DNA from: Candidatus Sodalis endolongispinus
GTDB lineage: Bacteria; Pseudomonadota; Gammaproteobacteria; Enterobacterales; Enterobacteriaceae
Direction of reading: 5' to 3'
DNA length: 64,000 nucleotides
Assembly: GCF_018777395.1 (NCBI RefSeq)
Contig: NZ_JAFJYC010000001.1
Span: 930,001 to 994,000, forward strand
In this document: positions 39,174 through 49,900 of the stretch, in pieces
Numbering within the stretch: the stretch's first letter is position 1
Layout of the letters: each line of letters starts with the position of its first letter
Notes under the pieces: generated by a model
Told to the model about the DNA's origin: nothing
Databases searched by the model: none
What the model saw: only the letters and a program-made list of their open reading frames with translations
Program-made: the position numbers and the translations under genes

Positions 39174-39309
39174 GTTAACTCTATGGAATGAAGAATAGGG
39201 GGTATAGTAACCGCTCGCTTTTCTCTCTGTCAATATAAAACGCGCCCTGGGGGCGCGTTGTTCGACTTCTTGCTCACTGACGGGCGGGTGGTTTACCCGG
39301 ACGGCAGGG

Positions 39310-39639
39310 TTACACCGCCATGAGATTCGTGGTTTTGACGCATTCCGAGGCGCGGCGCGCTTCACCCTTGTGCTGGACTTTATTGATTTGACGTTCAAGT
39401 TTCGCCAGCAGCTCGTTGATGGCCAGATACATATCCTGGTGGGTCGCGCTGGCCACCAGTTGTCCATTGGGCGTGCTCAGGGTGGCATCGGCCACAAAAC
39501 CTTGCGGCTGTTTGGAGAGGATAATATGGGGATTAATCAGCTGGGTCTGCCATTTCGCCAATTTAGCCAGCCGTTCTTCCGCGTATTGACGAATGGCGGG
39601 AGTGATCTCCATTTGCTTACCGGTAATGTTGATTATCAT
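39310..39639 (-). CDS. raiA: Ribosome-associated inhibitor RaiA (YfiA)
   Basis: A 109-residue protein (E. coli 113). It starts [30 protein letters not shown] and has the family core [33 protein letters not shown]. RaiA binds between ribosomal subunits in cold shock and stationary phase, stabilising 70S ribosomes and blocking translation. The C-terminal tail is slightly shorter and differs from E. coli. A CRP-like site lies 65-80 bp upstream. The frame is intact, and it sits between pheA and bamD as in E. coli. Confidence 0.93.
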   Translation of the reverse strand: MIINITGKQMEITPAIRQYAEERLAKLAKWQTQLINPHIILSKQPQGFVADATLSTPNGQLVASATHQDMYLAINELLAKLERQINKVQHKGEARRASECVKTTNLMAV

Positions 39640-39703
39640 AGACTTACCTCTCTGCGTGTTTCCGTCGACATAGTTTAAGCATATCTGCGGCCCGCATCTT
39701 TTG

Positions 39704-39719
39704 TGTGATTTAGATCACT
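39704..39719. promoter_or_regulatory. CRP-binding site candidate upstream of raiA
   Basis: TGTGATTTAGATCACT matches the CRP consensus TGTGA-N6-TCACA in nine of ten positions. Its centre is about 72 bp before the raiA start codon. Confidence 0.7.
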
Positions 39720-39879
39720 TTTTTCCCGGCGTAGCAGTGGGGGGAACGGGATCTGTGAGCGGGGGTCAGGAACGGGATTTCTACCCTTGTCAACGTCTGC
39801 GCGATGGGGCAATATTATCAGGTTAACCTTATAGAAACGGCGGCCTAAGCCGCCGTCTATATCACGTCTCGCCGGGCCG

Positions 39880-40608
39880 TCAGGCCGGATTCGCCGCCGT
39901 AATTTTTGTCACTTTGTCCGCCTGGCCGCTTAACTGCAATTCCCGATAGGCTTTTTCCATGTATGGCAGCGCCTGGCGCGTCGCCTGAGTATCGGGAAAG
40001 TCGCGCAGCATCTGCTCCACGCGGTTGGCTACCGCAACGTACGCGCCGCGTTTGTCGTAGTATTCCACCACGGATAATTCATGCTTGGCCAGCCGGTCTT
40101 TGAGATAAACCAGACCTTTGGTGGCATCCATGGCGTACTGGCTGTTCGGATAACCTCGAATCAATTGTGTGAAATCACGAAACGCCGCGCGGGCATGTTC
40201 CGGGTTGCGATCGGAACGGTCCACGCCGAAGAATCCCTGCAATGCGCTGTCATCCAGCGCCATATCGGTCAAACCACGCATGTAAAGGACGTAGTCGACA
40301 TTGGGATGGGTCGGATTGAGCCGCAGAAAACGATCGATGGAGGCTTGCGCCAGCGGCAGATCGGCGGATTTGTAGTAAGCATAAATCAAGTCAAGCTGAA
40401 CCTGTTGCGCGTAAGGGCCGAACGGATAGCGGTTGTCCAGCGCCTCCAGCTCCTTGATTGCGCCCTTGCAATTACCGTCCTGCAGTTTTTGCTGCGCGGA
40501 AGCATAGATCTCGGAGGGGGGATTATCGGGAACGACGTCTTTGTTACTGGAACAGCCCGCCAGCACCAGGCAAAGTGTGGCGGTTGCCACCAGATATTTC
40601 ATACGCAT
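39880..40608 (-). CDS. bamD: Outer-membrane assembly lipoprotein BamD
   Basis: A 242-residue lipoprotein (E. coli 245). Lipobox [10 protein letters not shown] is followed by five TPR-like repeats (for example [37 protein letters not shown] and [28 protein letters not shown]). BamD is the essential lipoprotein of the BAM complex that folds beta-barrels into the outer membrane. ATG 40608 is preferred over the codon immediately before it. It is divergent from rluD, the conserved enterobacterial arrangement. The frame is intact. Confidence 0.96.
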   Translation of the reverse strand: MRMKYLVATATLCLVLAGCSSNKDVVPDNPPSEIYASAQQKLQDGNCKGAIKELEALDNRYPFGPYAQQVQLDLIYAYYKSADLPLAQASIDRFLRLNPTHPNVDYVLYMRGLTDMALDDSALQGFFGVDRSDRNPEHARAAFRDFTQLIRGYPNSQYAMDATKGLVYLKDRLAKHELSVVEYYDKRGAYVAVANRVEQMLRDFPDTQATRQALPYMEKAYRELQLSGQADKVTKITAANPA

Positions 40609-40743
40609 CATGACGTTTTGCTTATCCTCAGAGTGTTGTTCCGGGAGGCTGTCCGTTTAGCTCCCGGATGAGACCAGTTACAATAGCATACTATTTTAAA
40701 CGGCATCGCCGTGAAAACCCAACGTTAACGAAGATACCTTATT

Positions 40744-41724
40744 ATGGCACAGCATCAACACCTCACCGGTATGGTGAGCGAATCACAACTCGGGCAACGT
40801 TTAGATCAGGCTTTGGCGGAATTGTTCCCTGATTATTCACGATCGAGGATAAAAGCTTGGATCCTTGACGGCCTGGTGAGGGTGAACGGACAGGTCACGA
40901 CGGTACCCAAAGAAAAAATGCTTGGCGGTGAATCTGTTGAAATACAGGCGCTTATCGAAGAAGCGCCGCGCTGGGAAGCGCAAGATATACCGCTGAATAT
41001 CGTTTATGAAGATGACGATATCCTCGTTATCAATAAACCGCGTGACCTGGTTGTGCATCCCGGCGCCGGCAATGCCGATGGCACCGTGTTGAATGCGCTG
41101 CTGCACTGTTTTCCGCCCATTGTGGATGTTCCTCGTGCAGGTATCGTGCATCGTCTGGATAAAGACACCACCGGCTTGATGGTGGTGGCGAAAACCGTGC
41201 CGGCCCAGACTCGTCTGGTGGAGTCGCTGCAGGCGCGGGAGATTACCCGCGAATACGAAGCGGTTGCTATCGGCACCATGACCGCCGGTGGCACCGTGGA
41301 GCAGCCGATCGCGCGCCACGCTACCAAGCGGACGCACATGGCGGTGCACCCGATGGGCAAGCCGGCGGTGACCCATTACCGTATTATGGAGCACTTCCGC
41401 GTCCATACGCGTCTGCGGTTGCGTCTGGAAACCGGACGAACACATCAGATCCGCGTGCATATGGCGCATATCAATCATCCGCTGGTGGGCGATCCGCTTT
41501 ACGGCGGGCGTCCGCGACCCCCGAAGGGGGCTTCCGACGCCTTCAATGAGGTGCTGCGCAGTTTTGATCGTCAGGCGCTGCATGCCACCCTGCTGCGGCT
41601 TTACCATCCCATTACCTCGATTGAAATGGAGTGGCACGCGCCGCTGCCGCAGGATATGGTGGCGCTTATAGCGGCGTTAAAGGCTGATACAGAACTGTTC
41701 AAAGATAGTATGGACTGGCTGTGA
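40744..41724 (+). CDS. rluD: 23S rRNA pseudouridine synthase RluD
   Basis: A 326-residue protein, the same length as E. coli RluD. An S4 RNA-binding domain lies at the N-terminus (GQRLDQALAELFPDYSRSRIKAWILDGLVRVNG). The catalytic domain has the Asp in GIVHRLDKDTTGLMVVAK and the RTHQIRVHMAHINHPLVGDPLYG motif. It forms the pseudouridines at positions 1911, 1915 and 1917 of 23S rRNA and is needed for normal ribosome assembly. It is intact and overlaps pgeF by 4 nt (GTGA). Confidence 0.96.
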   Translation: MAQHQHLTGMVSESQLGQRLDQALAELFPDYSRSRIKAWILDGLVRVNGQVTTVPKEKMLGGESVEIQALIEEAPRWEAQDIPLNIVYEDDDILVINKPRDLVVHPGAGNADGTVLNALLHCFPPIVDVPRAGIVHRLDKDTTGLMVVAKTVPAQTRLVESLQAREITREYEAVAIGTMTAGGTVEQPIARHATKRTHMAVHPMGKPAVTHYRIMEHFRVHTRLRLRLETGRTHQIRVHMAHINHPLVGDPLYGGRPRPPKGASDAFNEVLRSFDRQALHATLLRLYHPITSIEMEWHAPLPQDMVALIAALKADTELFKDSMDWL

Positions 41725-42452
41725 GCCGGCTGATTCTGCCCGACTGGCCTGCACCCGCCCGGGTCCGGGCCTGCAGCACCACCCGCGAGGCCGGCGTGAG
41801 CCGCGCGCCATGGCATTCGCTTAATTTAGGCGACCATGTCGGGGACGATCCCGAGGCCGTGGCGGAAAATCGTCGCCGGCAGGCGGCGCTGGCAGATTTG
41901 CCCGCCGCGCCGCGCTGGTTAACGCAGGTGCACGGTATGGATGTGATCACGCTCAATGGTGCTCCGCCGCCGTCGCTGCGTGGGGATGCGGTTTACACCC
42001 GGACGCCCGGCGAGGTCTGCGCCGTCATGACCGCCGATTGTCTGCCGGTGCTATTTTGCGATCGGGCAGGGCGGGAAGTCGCCGCGGCACACGCCGGCTG
42101 GCGAGGGTTGTGCGCCGGCGTACTCGAGCAGACGCTGGCGGCGTTTCAGGCGCCGCGCGCGGACATTCTTGCCTGGCTGGGGCCGGCCATTGGGCCTAAG
42201 GCGTTTGAGGTGGGCGCCGAAGTCAAAAATGCCTTCGCCCGCCATGACCCCGCAGCGGCCGCTGCCTTTATCCCCCGGGGCGAAAAATATCTGGCCGATC
42301 TCTATCAACTGGCGCGTTTACGTCTGCGGACGGCCGGGATCCGCGCCATATATGGCGGTAAGCATTGCACGGTGCAGGAAAACGACACTTTTTTCTCTTA
42401 TCGGCGCGAAGGTGTCACCGGACGTATGGCAACTTTGGTCTGGCTGATATAA
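41721..42452 (+). CDS. pgeF: Purine nucleoside phosphorylase / laccase-fold protein PgeF (YfiH)
   Basis: A 243-residue protein of the YfiH/LACC1 family (E. coli 243). It has the zinc-site residues in MTADCLPVLFCD and AAAHAGWRGL, plus PAIGPKAFEVG. In E. coli it acts in peptidoglycan quality control, correcting mis-incorporated Ser in muropeptides, and has purine nucleoside phosphorylase-type activity. The start is GTG 41721, overlapping the rluD stop. The rluD-pgeF pairing is conserved. The frame is intact. Confidence 0.94.
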   Translation: MSRLILPDWPAPARVRACSTTREAGVSRAPWHSLNLGDHVGDDPEAVAENRRRQAALADLPAAPRWLTQVHGMDVITLNGAPPPSLRGDAVYTRTPGEVCAVMTADCLPVLFCDRAGREVAAAHAGWRGLCAGVLEQTLAAFQAPRADILAWLGPAIGPKAFEVGAEVKNAFARHDPAAAAAFIPRGEKYLADLYQLARLRLRTAGIRAIYGGKHCTVQENDTFFSYRREGVTGRMATLVWLI

Positions 42453-42514
42453 TCTCTTGCCCAAGACGATCCAGGATGGATAGCAATTTTCTCCCAACTT
42501 ATTGGCGAAATATC

Positions 42515-42542
42515 CTTGAATTTTAAATAAACGACCTTATTT
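42515..42542 (+). promoter_or_regulatory. Heat-shock (sigma-32) promoter candidate for clpB
   Basis: CTTGAA (42515-42520) and CCTTATTT (42535-42542) with a 14-nt spacer resemble the sigma-32 consensus CTTGAAA / CCCCATNT. They lie about 40 bp before the clpB start. E. coli clpB has a sigma-32 promoter at the same place. Confidence 0.65.
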
Positions 42543-42582
42543 AATCTCCAGAGTAGCAATTTTGACCAATTTGGGAGGAGTT

Positions 42583-45156
42583 ATGCGTCTGGATCGTCTT
42601 ACCAATAAATTCCAGCTTGCCCTCGCCGACGCCCAGTCCCTGGCTCTCGGGCGCGACGATCAATTTATCGAACCACTACACGTGATGGCGGCCCTGCTAA
42701 AGCAGGAGGGCGGTACCGTGCGCCCGCTGCTGCAATCTGCCGGGGTTAACGTGGTGCCGTTTATCAGCGCGGTGGAACAGGCCTGCGAGCGTTTGCCGCA
42801 GGTGGAAGGCACTGGCGGCGACGTGCAGCCTTCGCAAGATCTAGTGCGCGTGCTGAACCTGTGCGACAAGCTGGCGCAAAAACGCACCGACAGTTTTATC
42901 TCTTCCGAACTCTTCGTTCTCGCATCGCTGGAGTCGCGCGGCACCTTGGCCGAGCTGCTGAAGTCGGCGGGCGCCACGACAGCATCCATCACCCAGGCCA
43001 TTGAGCAGATGCGCGGCGGCGAGCAGGTGAACGATCAGGGCGCGGAAGATCAGCGCCAGGCGCTGAAAAAGTTCACCATTGACCTGACCGAGCGCGCCGA
43101 ACAAGGCAAACTCGATCCCGTTATCGGGCGTGACGAAGAAATTCGCCGCACCATCCAGGTGCTCCAGCGGCGTACCAAAAATAATCCGGTCCTCATCGGT
43201 GAACCCGGGGTGGGTAAAACCGCCATTGTCGAAGGGCTGGCGCAGCGTATTGTCAATGGCGAAGTGCCCGAAGGTCTTAAGAACAACCGGGTTTTATCGT
43301 TGGATATGGGCTCGCTGGTGGCGGGCGCGAAATATCGCGGTGAATTTGAAGAGCGCCTGAAAGGCGTTTTGAGCGATCTGTCCAAGCAAGAGGGCAATGT
43401 CATCCTGTTTATCGATGAGTTGCATACCATGGTGTGCGCCGGCAAGGCCGATGGCGCGATGGATGCCGGTAACATGCTCAAACCTGCCTTGGCGCGCGGT
43501 GAACTGCACTGCTTGGGCGCAACGACGCTTGATGAGTACCGCAAATTTATCGAGAAAGACGCCGCGCTGGAACGGCGTTTCCAAAAGGTGTTTGTCGCCG
43601 AGCCGAACGTGGAGGATACCATCGCTATTCTGCGCGGCTTGAAAGAACGTTACGAGCTGCATCACCATGTGCAGATTACCGACCCGGCCATTGTTGCCGC
43701 CGCGACGCTGTCCCATCGCTATATTGCCGACAGGCAACTGCCGGACAAGGCTATTGACCTTATTGATGAAGCCGCATCCAGCATACGTATGCAAATCGAT
43801 TCCAAACCGGAAGAGCTTGACCGGTTGGATCGCCGAATCATCCAGTTGAAGCTGGAACAGCAGGCGCTGAAGAAAGAATCGGATGACGCCAGTCTCAAGC
43901 GATTGGCGATGCTTAATGACGAACTGGCGCAAAAAGAACGCGATTACTCCGAACTTGAAGAGGAATGGAAAGCGGAGAAAGCCTCTTTGTCGGGCACCCA
44001 GCATTTGAAGGCAGAATTGGAACAGGCAAAAATCTCGATCGAACAGGCCCGGCGCGTTGGAGACCTGGCGCGGATGTCTGAACTGCAATACGGCAAAATT
44101 CCCGAGCTGGAAAAACAGCTGGCGACGGCCTCGCAAGCTGAAGGAAAAAGTATGCGCTTACTGCGTAATCGCGTAACCGACACTGAGATTGCCGAAGTGC
44201 TGGCCCGCTGGACGGGAATTCCGGTTTCGCGGATGCTGGAAAGCGAGCGGGCAAAGCTGCTGCGTATGGAGCAGGATTTACATCATCGGGTTATTGGGCA
44301 AAATGAAGCGGTGGAAGCGGTTTCCAACGCCATTCGCCGCAGCCGTGCGGGCCTGGCGGATCCCAACCGTCCCATCGGCTCTTTCATGTTCCTGGGACCG
44401 ACGGGAGTAGGTAAAACGGAATTGTGTAAAGCGCTGGCCACGTTCTTGTTCGATAGCGACGATGCCATGGTGCGTATCGATATGTCCGAATTTATGGAAA
44501 AACATTCGGTGTCGCGGTTGGTTGGCGCCCCTCCCGGCTATGTCGGTTACGAAGAGGGTGGATATTTGACCGAGGCGGTGTGTCGCCGTGCTTATTCAGT
44601 CATTCTGCTAGATGAGATCGAAAAGGCGCATCCCGATGTCTTCAACATCTTGCTGCAGGTGTTGGATGATGGCCGTCTGACCGACGGTCAGGGACGCACG
44701 GTGGATTTTCGCAATACCGTGGTCATTATGACCTCCAATCTGGGGTCGGACGTCATCCAAGAGCGCTTCGGCCAGATGAACTATCAGGAAATGAAGGATA
44801 TGGTGCTTGATGTCGTCAGCCACCATTTCCGGCCGGAGTTTATCAATCGTGTGGATGAAGTCGTCGTGTTCCATCCGCTGAGCCGGAAGCATATTACCGA
44901 GATTGCCCAGATCCAACTGCAGCGTCTTTATCAGCGGTTGGAAGAGCGGGGTTACACCACGACTATCAGCGACGAGGCGTTGGCGCTGCTGGGCAAATCC
45001 GGCTTCGATCCCGTCTATGGCGCACGCCCGCTGAAACGCGCCATTCAGCAAGAGATCGAAAACCCGTTATCGCAGCAGATCTTGTCCGGTCAGCTATTGC
45101 CGGGCAAACCGATCAAACTGGATGTACAGGACGATCATATCGTCGCCAGCCAGTAA
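42583..45156 (+). CDS. clpB: ClpB disaggregase (Hsp100)
   Basis: An 857-residue protein, the same length as E. coli ClpB. It has an N-domain, NBD1 with Walker [14 protein letters not shown] and Walker [11 protein letters not shown], a coiled-coil middle domain (about 410-525), and NBD2 with Walker [13 protein letters not shown] and Walker [15 protein letters not shown]. With DnaK it rescues aggregated proteins after heat stress. ATG 42583 follows GGGAGGAG. Two cysteines at usually conserved sites are unusual: [13 protein letters not shown] (normally TMVGAG) and [11 protein letters not shown] (normally TEAVRRRPYSV). The frame is intact. Confidence 0.95.
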   Translation: MRLDRLTNKFQLALADAQSLALGRDDQFIEPLHVMAALLKQEGGTVRPLLQSAGVNVVPFISAVEQACERLPQVEGTGGDVQPSQDLVRVLNLCDKLAQKRTDSFISSELFVLASLESRGTLAELLKSAGATTASITQAIEQMRGGEQVNDQGAEDQRQALKKFTIDLTERAEQGKLDPVIGRDEEIRRTIQVLQRRTKNNPVLIGEPGVGKTAIVEGLAQRIVNGEVPEGLKNNRVLSLDMGSLVAGAKYRGEFEERLKGVLSDLSKQEGNVILFIDELHTMVCAGKADGAMDAGNMLKPALARGELHCLGATTLDEYRKFIEKDAALERRFQKVFVAEPNVEDTIAILRGLKERYELHHHVQITDPAIVAAATLSHRYIADRQLPDKAIDLIDEAASSIRMQIDSKPEELDRLDRRIIQLKLEQQALKKESDDASLKRLAMLNDELAQKERDYSELEEEWKAEKASLSGTQHLKAELEQAKISIEQARRVGDLARMSELQYGKIPELEKQLATASQAEGKSMRLLRNRVTDTEIAEVLARWTGIPVSRMLESERAKLLRMEQDLHHRVIGQNEAVEAVSNAIRRSRAGLADPNRPIGSFMFLGPTGVGKTELCKALATFLFDSDDAMVRIDMSEFMEKHSVSRLVGAPPGYVGYEEGGYLTEAVCRRAYSVILLDEIEKAHPDVFNILLQVLDDGRLTDGQGRTVDFRNTVVIMTSNLGSDVIQERFGQMNYQEMKDMVLDVVSHHFRPEFINRVDEVVVFHPLSRKHITEIAQIQLQRLYQRLEERGYTTTISDEALALLGKSGFDPVYGARPLKRAIQQEIENPLSQQILSGQLLPGKPIKLDVQDDHIVASQ

Positions 45157-45375
45157 ACCCACGGCGGCGGGTCAAGACGATTACTCCGGTCCGTGTAGTC
45201 TCGATATGGCACGTTATCCCCCCTATAACCGATCTTCATGGTAAAACCTCTCCCGACGACGGCACACGGCCCTCGGGACGCGGTTTTTGTCATGAAACCT
45301 TACCGCGTTTGTCTCGTTTATTCCGTCGCAATTGCTGCATATTTTGCCAGTTAAAACTTATTTTGCATTTAGCAC

Positions 45376-45403
45376 TTGCCACCGGCCGGGAAGGCCCTAT
45401 GAT
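45376..45403 (+). promoter_or_regulatory. rRNA operon promoter P1
   Basis: TTGCCA (45376-45381), a 16-bp spacer and TATGAT (45398-45403), followed by a GC-rich discriminator. An A/T-rich UP-like stretch lies just upstream (ACTTATTTTGCATTTA). Confidence 0.75.
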
Positions 45404-45486
45404 GCAGCCTCTGCTGACCGGTGAACAGTCGCTGCGGTGCACCGGCTCAGCCAGAGGCAGGCAGCCCGCTACGGGCGAATAAAAGC

Positions 45487-45514
45487 TTGACTCTGTAAGA
45501 GGAAGGCGTAATAT
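45487..45514 (+). promoter_or_regulatory. rRNA operon promoter P2
   Basis: TTGACT (45487-45492), a 16-bp spacer and TAATAT (45509-45514), about 110 bp after P1, the usual tandem layout of enterobacterial rrn operons. Confidence 0.8.
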
Positions 45515-45553
45515 ACGTCGCCCGCGCCGGTCGAGAAAACAGCCTCCCGGCAC

Positions 45554-45566
45554 TGCTCTTTAACAA
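45554..45566 (+). promoter_or_regulatory. rrn leader boxA (antitermination)
   Basis: TGCTCTTTAACAA matches the enterobacterial boxA that loads NusB/NusE and supports rRNA antitermination. It lies in the 16S leader. Confidence 0.9.
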
Positions 45567-45690
45567 TTTATCAGACAATCTGTGTGGGCACTCACAAGAC
45601 GATATCGATACACGAAATATCGAGTCTTGAAGAGTGAACAACGAATATTCTTATGAATACCGGTTTTAATTCTTTGAGCATCAAGCTTTT

Positions 45691-47231
<1,541 letters not shown>

Positions 47232-47305
47232 TCAAAACGATACGTTAAGTGACGTGTCCACACAGATTGTCTGATAACTGTCGCGAGCAAAGAAAAACCT
47301 TCTAT

Positions 47306-47382
<77 letters not shown>

Positions 47383-47563
47383 GTTCTGCTTATTCCCGTG
47401 GTGTTTCCCGTAATGGTCAGTGCAACCTGTTGCCGACAGGCGGCATGCGAGACTGTGCGTCTGGAGCGGAGAAATCGAGACTGGCTGTCGTCCTGTCGCG
47501 GTCCGGTATCGGGTAAACGGTATCGTCGCGGGTGAGCGACGGCATATGCAAGGTGAACGACAT

Positions 47564-47639
47564 GGGGCTATAGCTCAGCTGGGAGAGCGCCTGCTTTGCA
47601 CGCAGGAGGTCAGCGGTTCGATCCCGCTTAGCTCCACCA
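47564..47639 (+). tRNA. alaV: tRNA-Ala (anticodon TGC) in the rRNA spacer
   Basis: A 76-nt tRNA with encoded CCA. It begins GGGGCTATAGCTCAGC, anticodon TGC in TTTGCAC. It is the second spacer tRNA. Confidence 0.98.
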
Positions 47640-47736
47640 TTCCGTCACGGAATGTTTTTGTCATCTTGTGGGATGAGAGGTTTTTCTACTGTTGATGTAT
47701 TTCAGAGCGCGTTTATCAAGCGAGCTGCGAAATACC

Positions 47737-47749
47737 GCTCTTTAACAAT
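47737..47749 (+). promoter_or_regulatory. boxA of the (deleted) 23S leader
   Basis: GCTCTTTAACAAT is the boxA that normally precedes 23S rRNA. It is retained although the 23S gene is missing. Confidence 0.85.
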
Positions 47750-48079
47750 CCGGAACAAGCTGAAAATTTGAAACACATGCTGAAGTGCAAACTCAGTATG
47801 CGAGTCTCTCAAACGAAGTAAGCAAACCTGAGATAACGCGTAAGCGTTATCACTGTAGCGCGACAGGCACTGTTGTCTCCGCGCGGTCTTCGCAGACTAC
47901 GCCGGGTCTCGCCTGTATGGCGATACTCGAGCGAGACGGCGCGAACGGCTGAAAGCCCAGGCGCACGGCACGCAGGCACCGCGGTGGACTGTATGTCCAT
48001 GAGGATGCCGAGTACCGCGCAACGCCGGATTTCGGTCGTGCAGCCTGTCGGACAAGGTGCAGACAGCTCAGGGTTGTGA
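47750..48079 (+). other. Pre-23S leader region
   Basis: About 330 nt between boxA and the 23S start, including AGCTGAAAATTTGAAACACATG and GAGTCTCTCAAA, which resemble the E. coli pre-23S leader, and ending GGGTTGTGAG. It is longer than in E. coli. No gene is seen in it. Confidence 0.6.
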
Positions 48080-48103
48080 GGTTAAGTGACTAAGCGTACC
48101 CTT
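48080..48103 (+). pseudogene. rrl: 23S rRNA gene reduced to its two ends
   Basis: GGTTAAGTGACTAAGCGTAC (48080-48099) is the 5' end of 23S rRNA. It runs straight into CCTTACAACACC, the last few bases of 23S and the start of the 23S-5S spacer (E. coli ...CTTAACCTT then ACAACGCCGAAG). Roughly 2.9 kb of 23S is absent, while leader and spacer are preserved. This is an internal deletion within the gene, or an assembly collapse. Confidence 0.92.
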
Positions 48104-48281
48104 ACAACACCTGAGCTGTTTGAGAGCGTGTGCGAGACGAGAGCGAAAGCGAACGTTGACGTCAAAAACGCAAGAGACGAGACGATATCAGCGATGTTCC
48201 GGATAATGCCCGACGGTCACGCAAGTGATGGTCGGGCGGCAAGAGCAGTCTGTGCGGCGGGAGCGGCACGGAGAGAGAATT

Positions 48282-48401
48282 TGCCTGGCGGCACTAGCGC
48301 GGTGGTCCCACCTGACCCCATGCAGAACTCAGAAGTGAAACGCCGTAGCGCCGATGGTAGTGTGGGGTCTCCCCATGCGAGAGTAGGGAGCTGCCAGGCA
48401 T
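48282..48401 (+). rRNA. rrf: 5S ribosomal RNA
   Basis: A 120-nt gene, from TGCCTGGCGGC to GCTGCCAGGCAT. It is almost identical to E. coli 5S, with differences at a few positions (for example CACTAGCG and CATGCAGAAC). The terminal stem TGCCTGGC/GCCAGGCA is intact. Confidence 0.98.
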
Positions 48402-48533
48402 CCAATACGTCGCACCGGGTCAGCACGGGGTGACAAGCAGGTTCAACAGGCAGCGCGAGCTGCGGTAACACCCGGGATGGTCAACAGGCGTCTGACCACG
48501 CTCATGTTAATCCGGCGGGTGTAGTGATTCGGT

Positions 48534-48610
48534 GGTGCGGTAGTTCAGTCGGTTAGAATACCGGCCTGTCACGCCGGGGGGCGCGGGTTCGAGTCCTGTC
48601 CGCACCGCCA
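48534..48610 (+). tRNA. aspU: tRNA-Asp (anticodon GTC), distal to the rRNA operon
   Basis: A 77-nt tRNA with encoded CCA. Acceptor GGTGCGG pairs with CCGCACC, anticodon GTC in CTGTCAC. It differs from the copy at 57091 by a single T (CCTGT against CCCGT) in the T-stem, giving a G-U pair. E. coli rrnH is also followed by a tRNA-Asp (aspU). Confidence 0.97.
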
Positions 48611-48619
48611 CTTCCATTG

Positions 48620-48650
48620 AAAGCCCTGAGCATTGGTTCAGGGCTTTTTT
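48620..48650 (+). terminator. rRNA operon terminator
   Basis: AAAGCCCTGA and TCAGGGCTTT form a stem around GCATTGGT, followed by a run of Ts. It lies 10 nt after tRNA-Asp. Confidence 0.92.
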
Positions 48651-48651
48651 G

Positions 48652-48890
48652 TATTTGTTCAAAATAACTGGCTGTATCCCGTTGCTGATCGTGGAGTAAG
48701 CGCCTCACGGCGCAACCTCGGGCAATGGCGCAACATAGCGTTTCTCGGGGATATCCGGGTTGAGGATGGCGATCTCGGCAAAAGACTCCTCAACGGACGC
48801 ATAACGCTGCTGACTAAGAAAACTGCGCCAGCGCCAGGCGTGCCAGCGATAGTGCGGCTCGCCGGGTTCACCCTGATACTTGCCGAGGAG
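48652..48890 (+). other. Possible 3' relic of dkgB; otherwise unassigned
   Basis: E. coli has dkgB directly after aspU. Here a plus-strand frame contains NIAFLGDIRVEDGDLGKRLLNG, faintly like the DkgB C-terminus (...LDIRLDDEDLAKIAAL...). The likeness is short and in an otherwise scrambled stretch, so it may be chance. No intact gene is present. Confidence 0.2.
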
Positions 48891-49268
48891 TTATAAGGTA
48901 AATTTCACCGGCAGTAGGGTATACAGATTGGCGCCATATTTTTGCGCTTTCACTAAATAATAGCGCCTGCCATCGTGAAACAGGCGGTTGACCAGCACCT
49001 TGGCGGAACTGGCGGTGAGGCGATTATCGAGCCAAACAAATTTGTCGCTGTTAGCGACGGGCACCATGCTAAAGCCGCCGTCCGGGTGGTGAATGAAAAA
49101 ACTGATGCCATGGCAATTGTGCGTGTGATTGTTATCGAATTGCCCCAGTATCACCAGGTCAGGTTTACCATTATTATCAATGTCTACCTGATTACCGCCC
49201 GGAACCGGCGTCAGGTTGGCGCCCGTCGCGCTGACTGAGAAAAATAGGGCGAGCAGTAACGCCCTCAT
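48891..49268 (-). CDS. CarG-like carbapenem intrinsic-resistance protein
   Basis: A 125-residue exported protein with a cleavable signal (ALLLALFFSVSATGA). The mature part, GNQVDIDNNGKPDLVILGQFDNNHTHN then SFFIHHPDGGFSMVPVANSDKFVWLDNRLTASSAKV, resembles CarG of the Pectobacterium/Serratia carbapenem cluster, including a calcium-loop-like DIDNNGKPD. In those species CarF and CarG protect the producer from its own carbapenem. The C-terminus is shorter than in CarG. The start overlaps the stop of the upstream carA-like fragment by 4 nt. The frame is intact; family assignment is from memory. Confidence 0.7.
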   Translation of the reverse strand: MRALLLALFFSVSATGANLTPVPGGNQVDIDNNGKPDLVILGQFDNNHTHNCHGISFFIHHPDGGFSMVPVANSDKFVWLDNRLTASSAKVLVNRLFHDGRRYYLVKAQKYGANLYTLLPVKFTL

Positions 49269-49900
49269 AGAATGCCGCTCTCAATCGTCATGGGCATCTT
49301 GGCCGGGCGCAATAATTGTCGGCTTTCGCAGACCTCACAGTCGGCGTCGCTAAAACGAAATACGTTTAACGTTCCCGGCAAAATGCGCTGGATATGGCAA
49401 CCCATGCTCACCGCAGTTTCGCCTGTCTGCGGGTCGTGCTGGATATCGCGGTCATGCAGCGCGCTGATGAGTTTCAATTTATCAGTGATCCAACGATCGC
49501 CTGCATTGACCAGATACACCGGATTATGGCCACAGGCATCGGTTAGCAGCGTCAGGGTACCGTTTCTGTCTTCAATAAAGAAACAGAAGTCCCCTTCGGC
49601 CAGACCGAGCGCCGCCGAACCTAATTGCGTGCTGAGCTGGTAAAGCACTTCGGCCCCGTTAACCACGGGTACGCCGCCGGTAAAATGCGTCGCCAGATGG
49701 CGCAACAGGCGCTTGTTACGTAGCAGCCCGATAAGATAGGCGCTACCGGTGGCAAAGCGATAACTTTGCACCGGTGTTTTGCGACCGGTAAACAGGCATC
49801 CGTTGCGCAGCATTTCGATATTGCCGCTGCAGCAATGTGCCAATAGACTGATATCTTTATTGATATTACCATGAATGATACAAAAGCCATTGTCCACCAT
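49265..49900 (-). pseudogene. carA-like carbapenam synthetase, N-terminal half only
   Basis: A 211-residue protein matching the N-terminal (glutaminase-like) domain of CarA/CpmA, the ATP-dependent carbapenam synthetase. Matching blocks are GSAYLIGLLRNKRLL, GSAALGLAEGDFCFFIEDRNGTLTLLTDACGHNPVYLV, WITDKLKLISA and RILPGTLNVFRF. CarA has about 500 residues. The whole synthetase domain (SGGLDSS P-loop onward) is missing and the frame ends at a TGA overlapping the carG-like start. The other car genes (B-F, R) are not seen nearby. I infer a large deletion in a former carbapenem cluster. The fragment cannot form the beta-lactam ring. Confidence 0.75.

Noticed and set aside
43294..44136. 280-codon ORF antisense to clpB
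   Set aside because: A long antisense frame in a GC-rich, highly conserved gene is expected by codon bias; it has no family similarity that I recognise.
48086..48433. 115-codon ORF over the 23S remnant and 5S gene
   Set aside because: It overlaps rRNA spacer and 5S rRNA sequence, so it is a chance frame in non-coding RNA DNA.
48652..48896. Firm assignment of a dkgB pseudogene after tRNA-Asp
   Set aside because: Only about 20 residues of weak similarity were seen; kept as a low-confidence note only.
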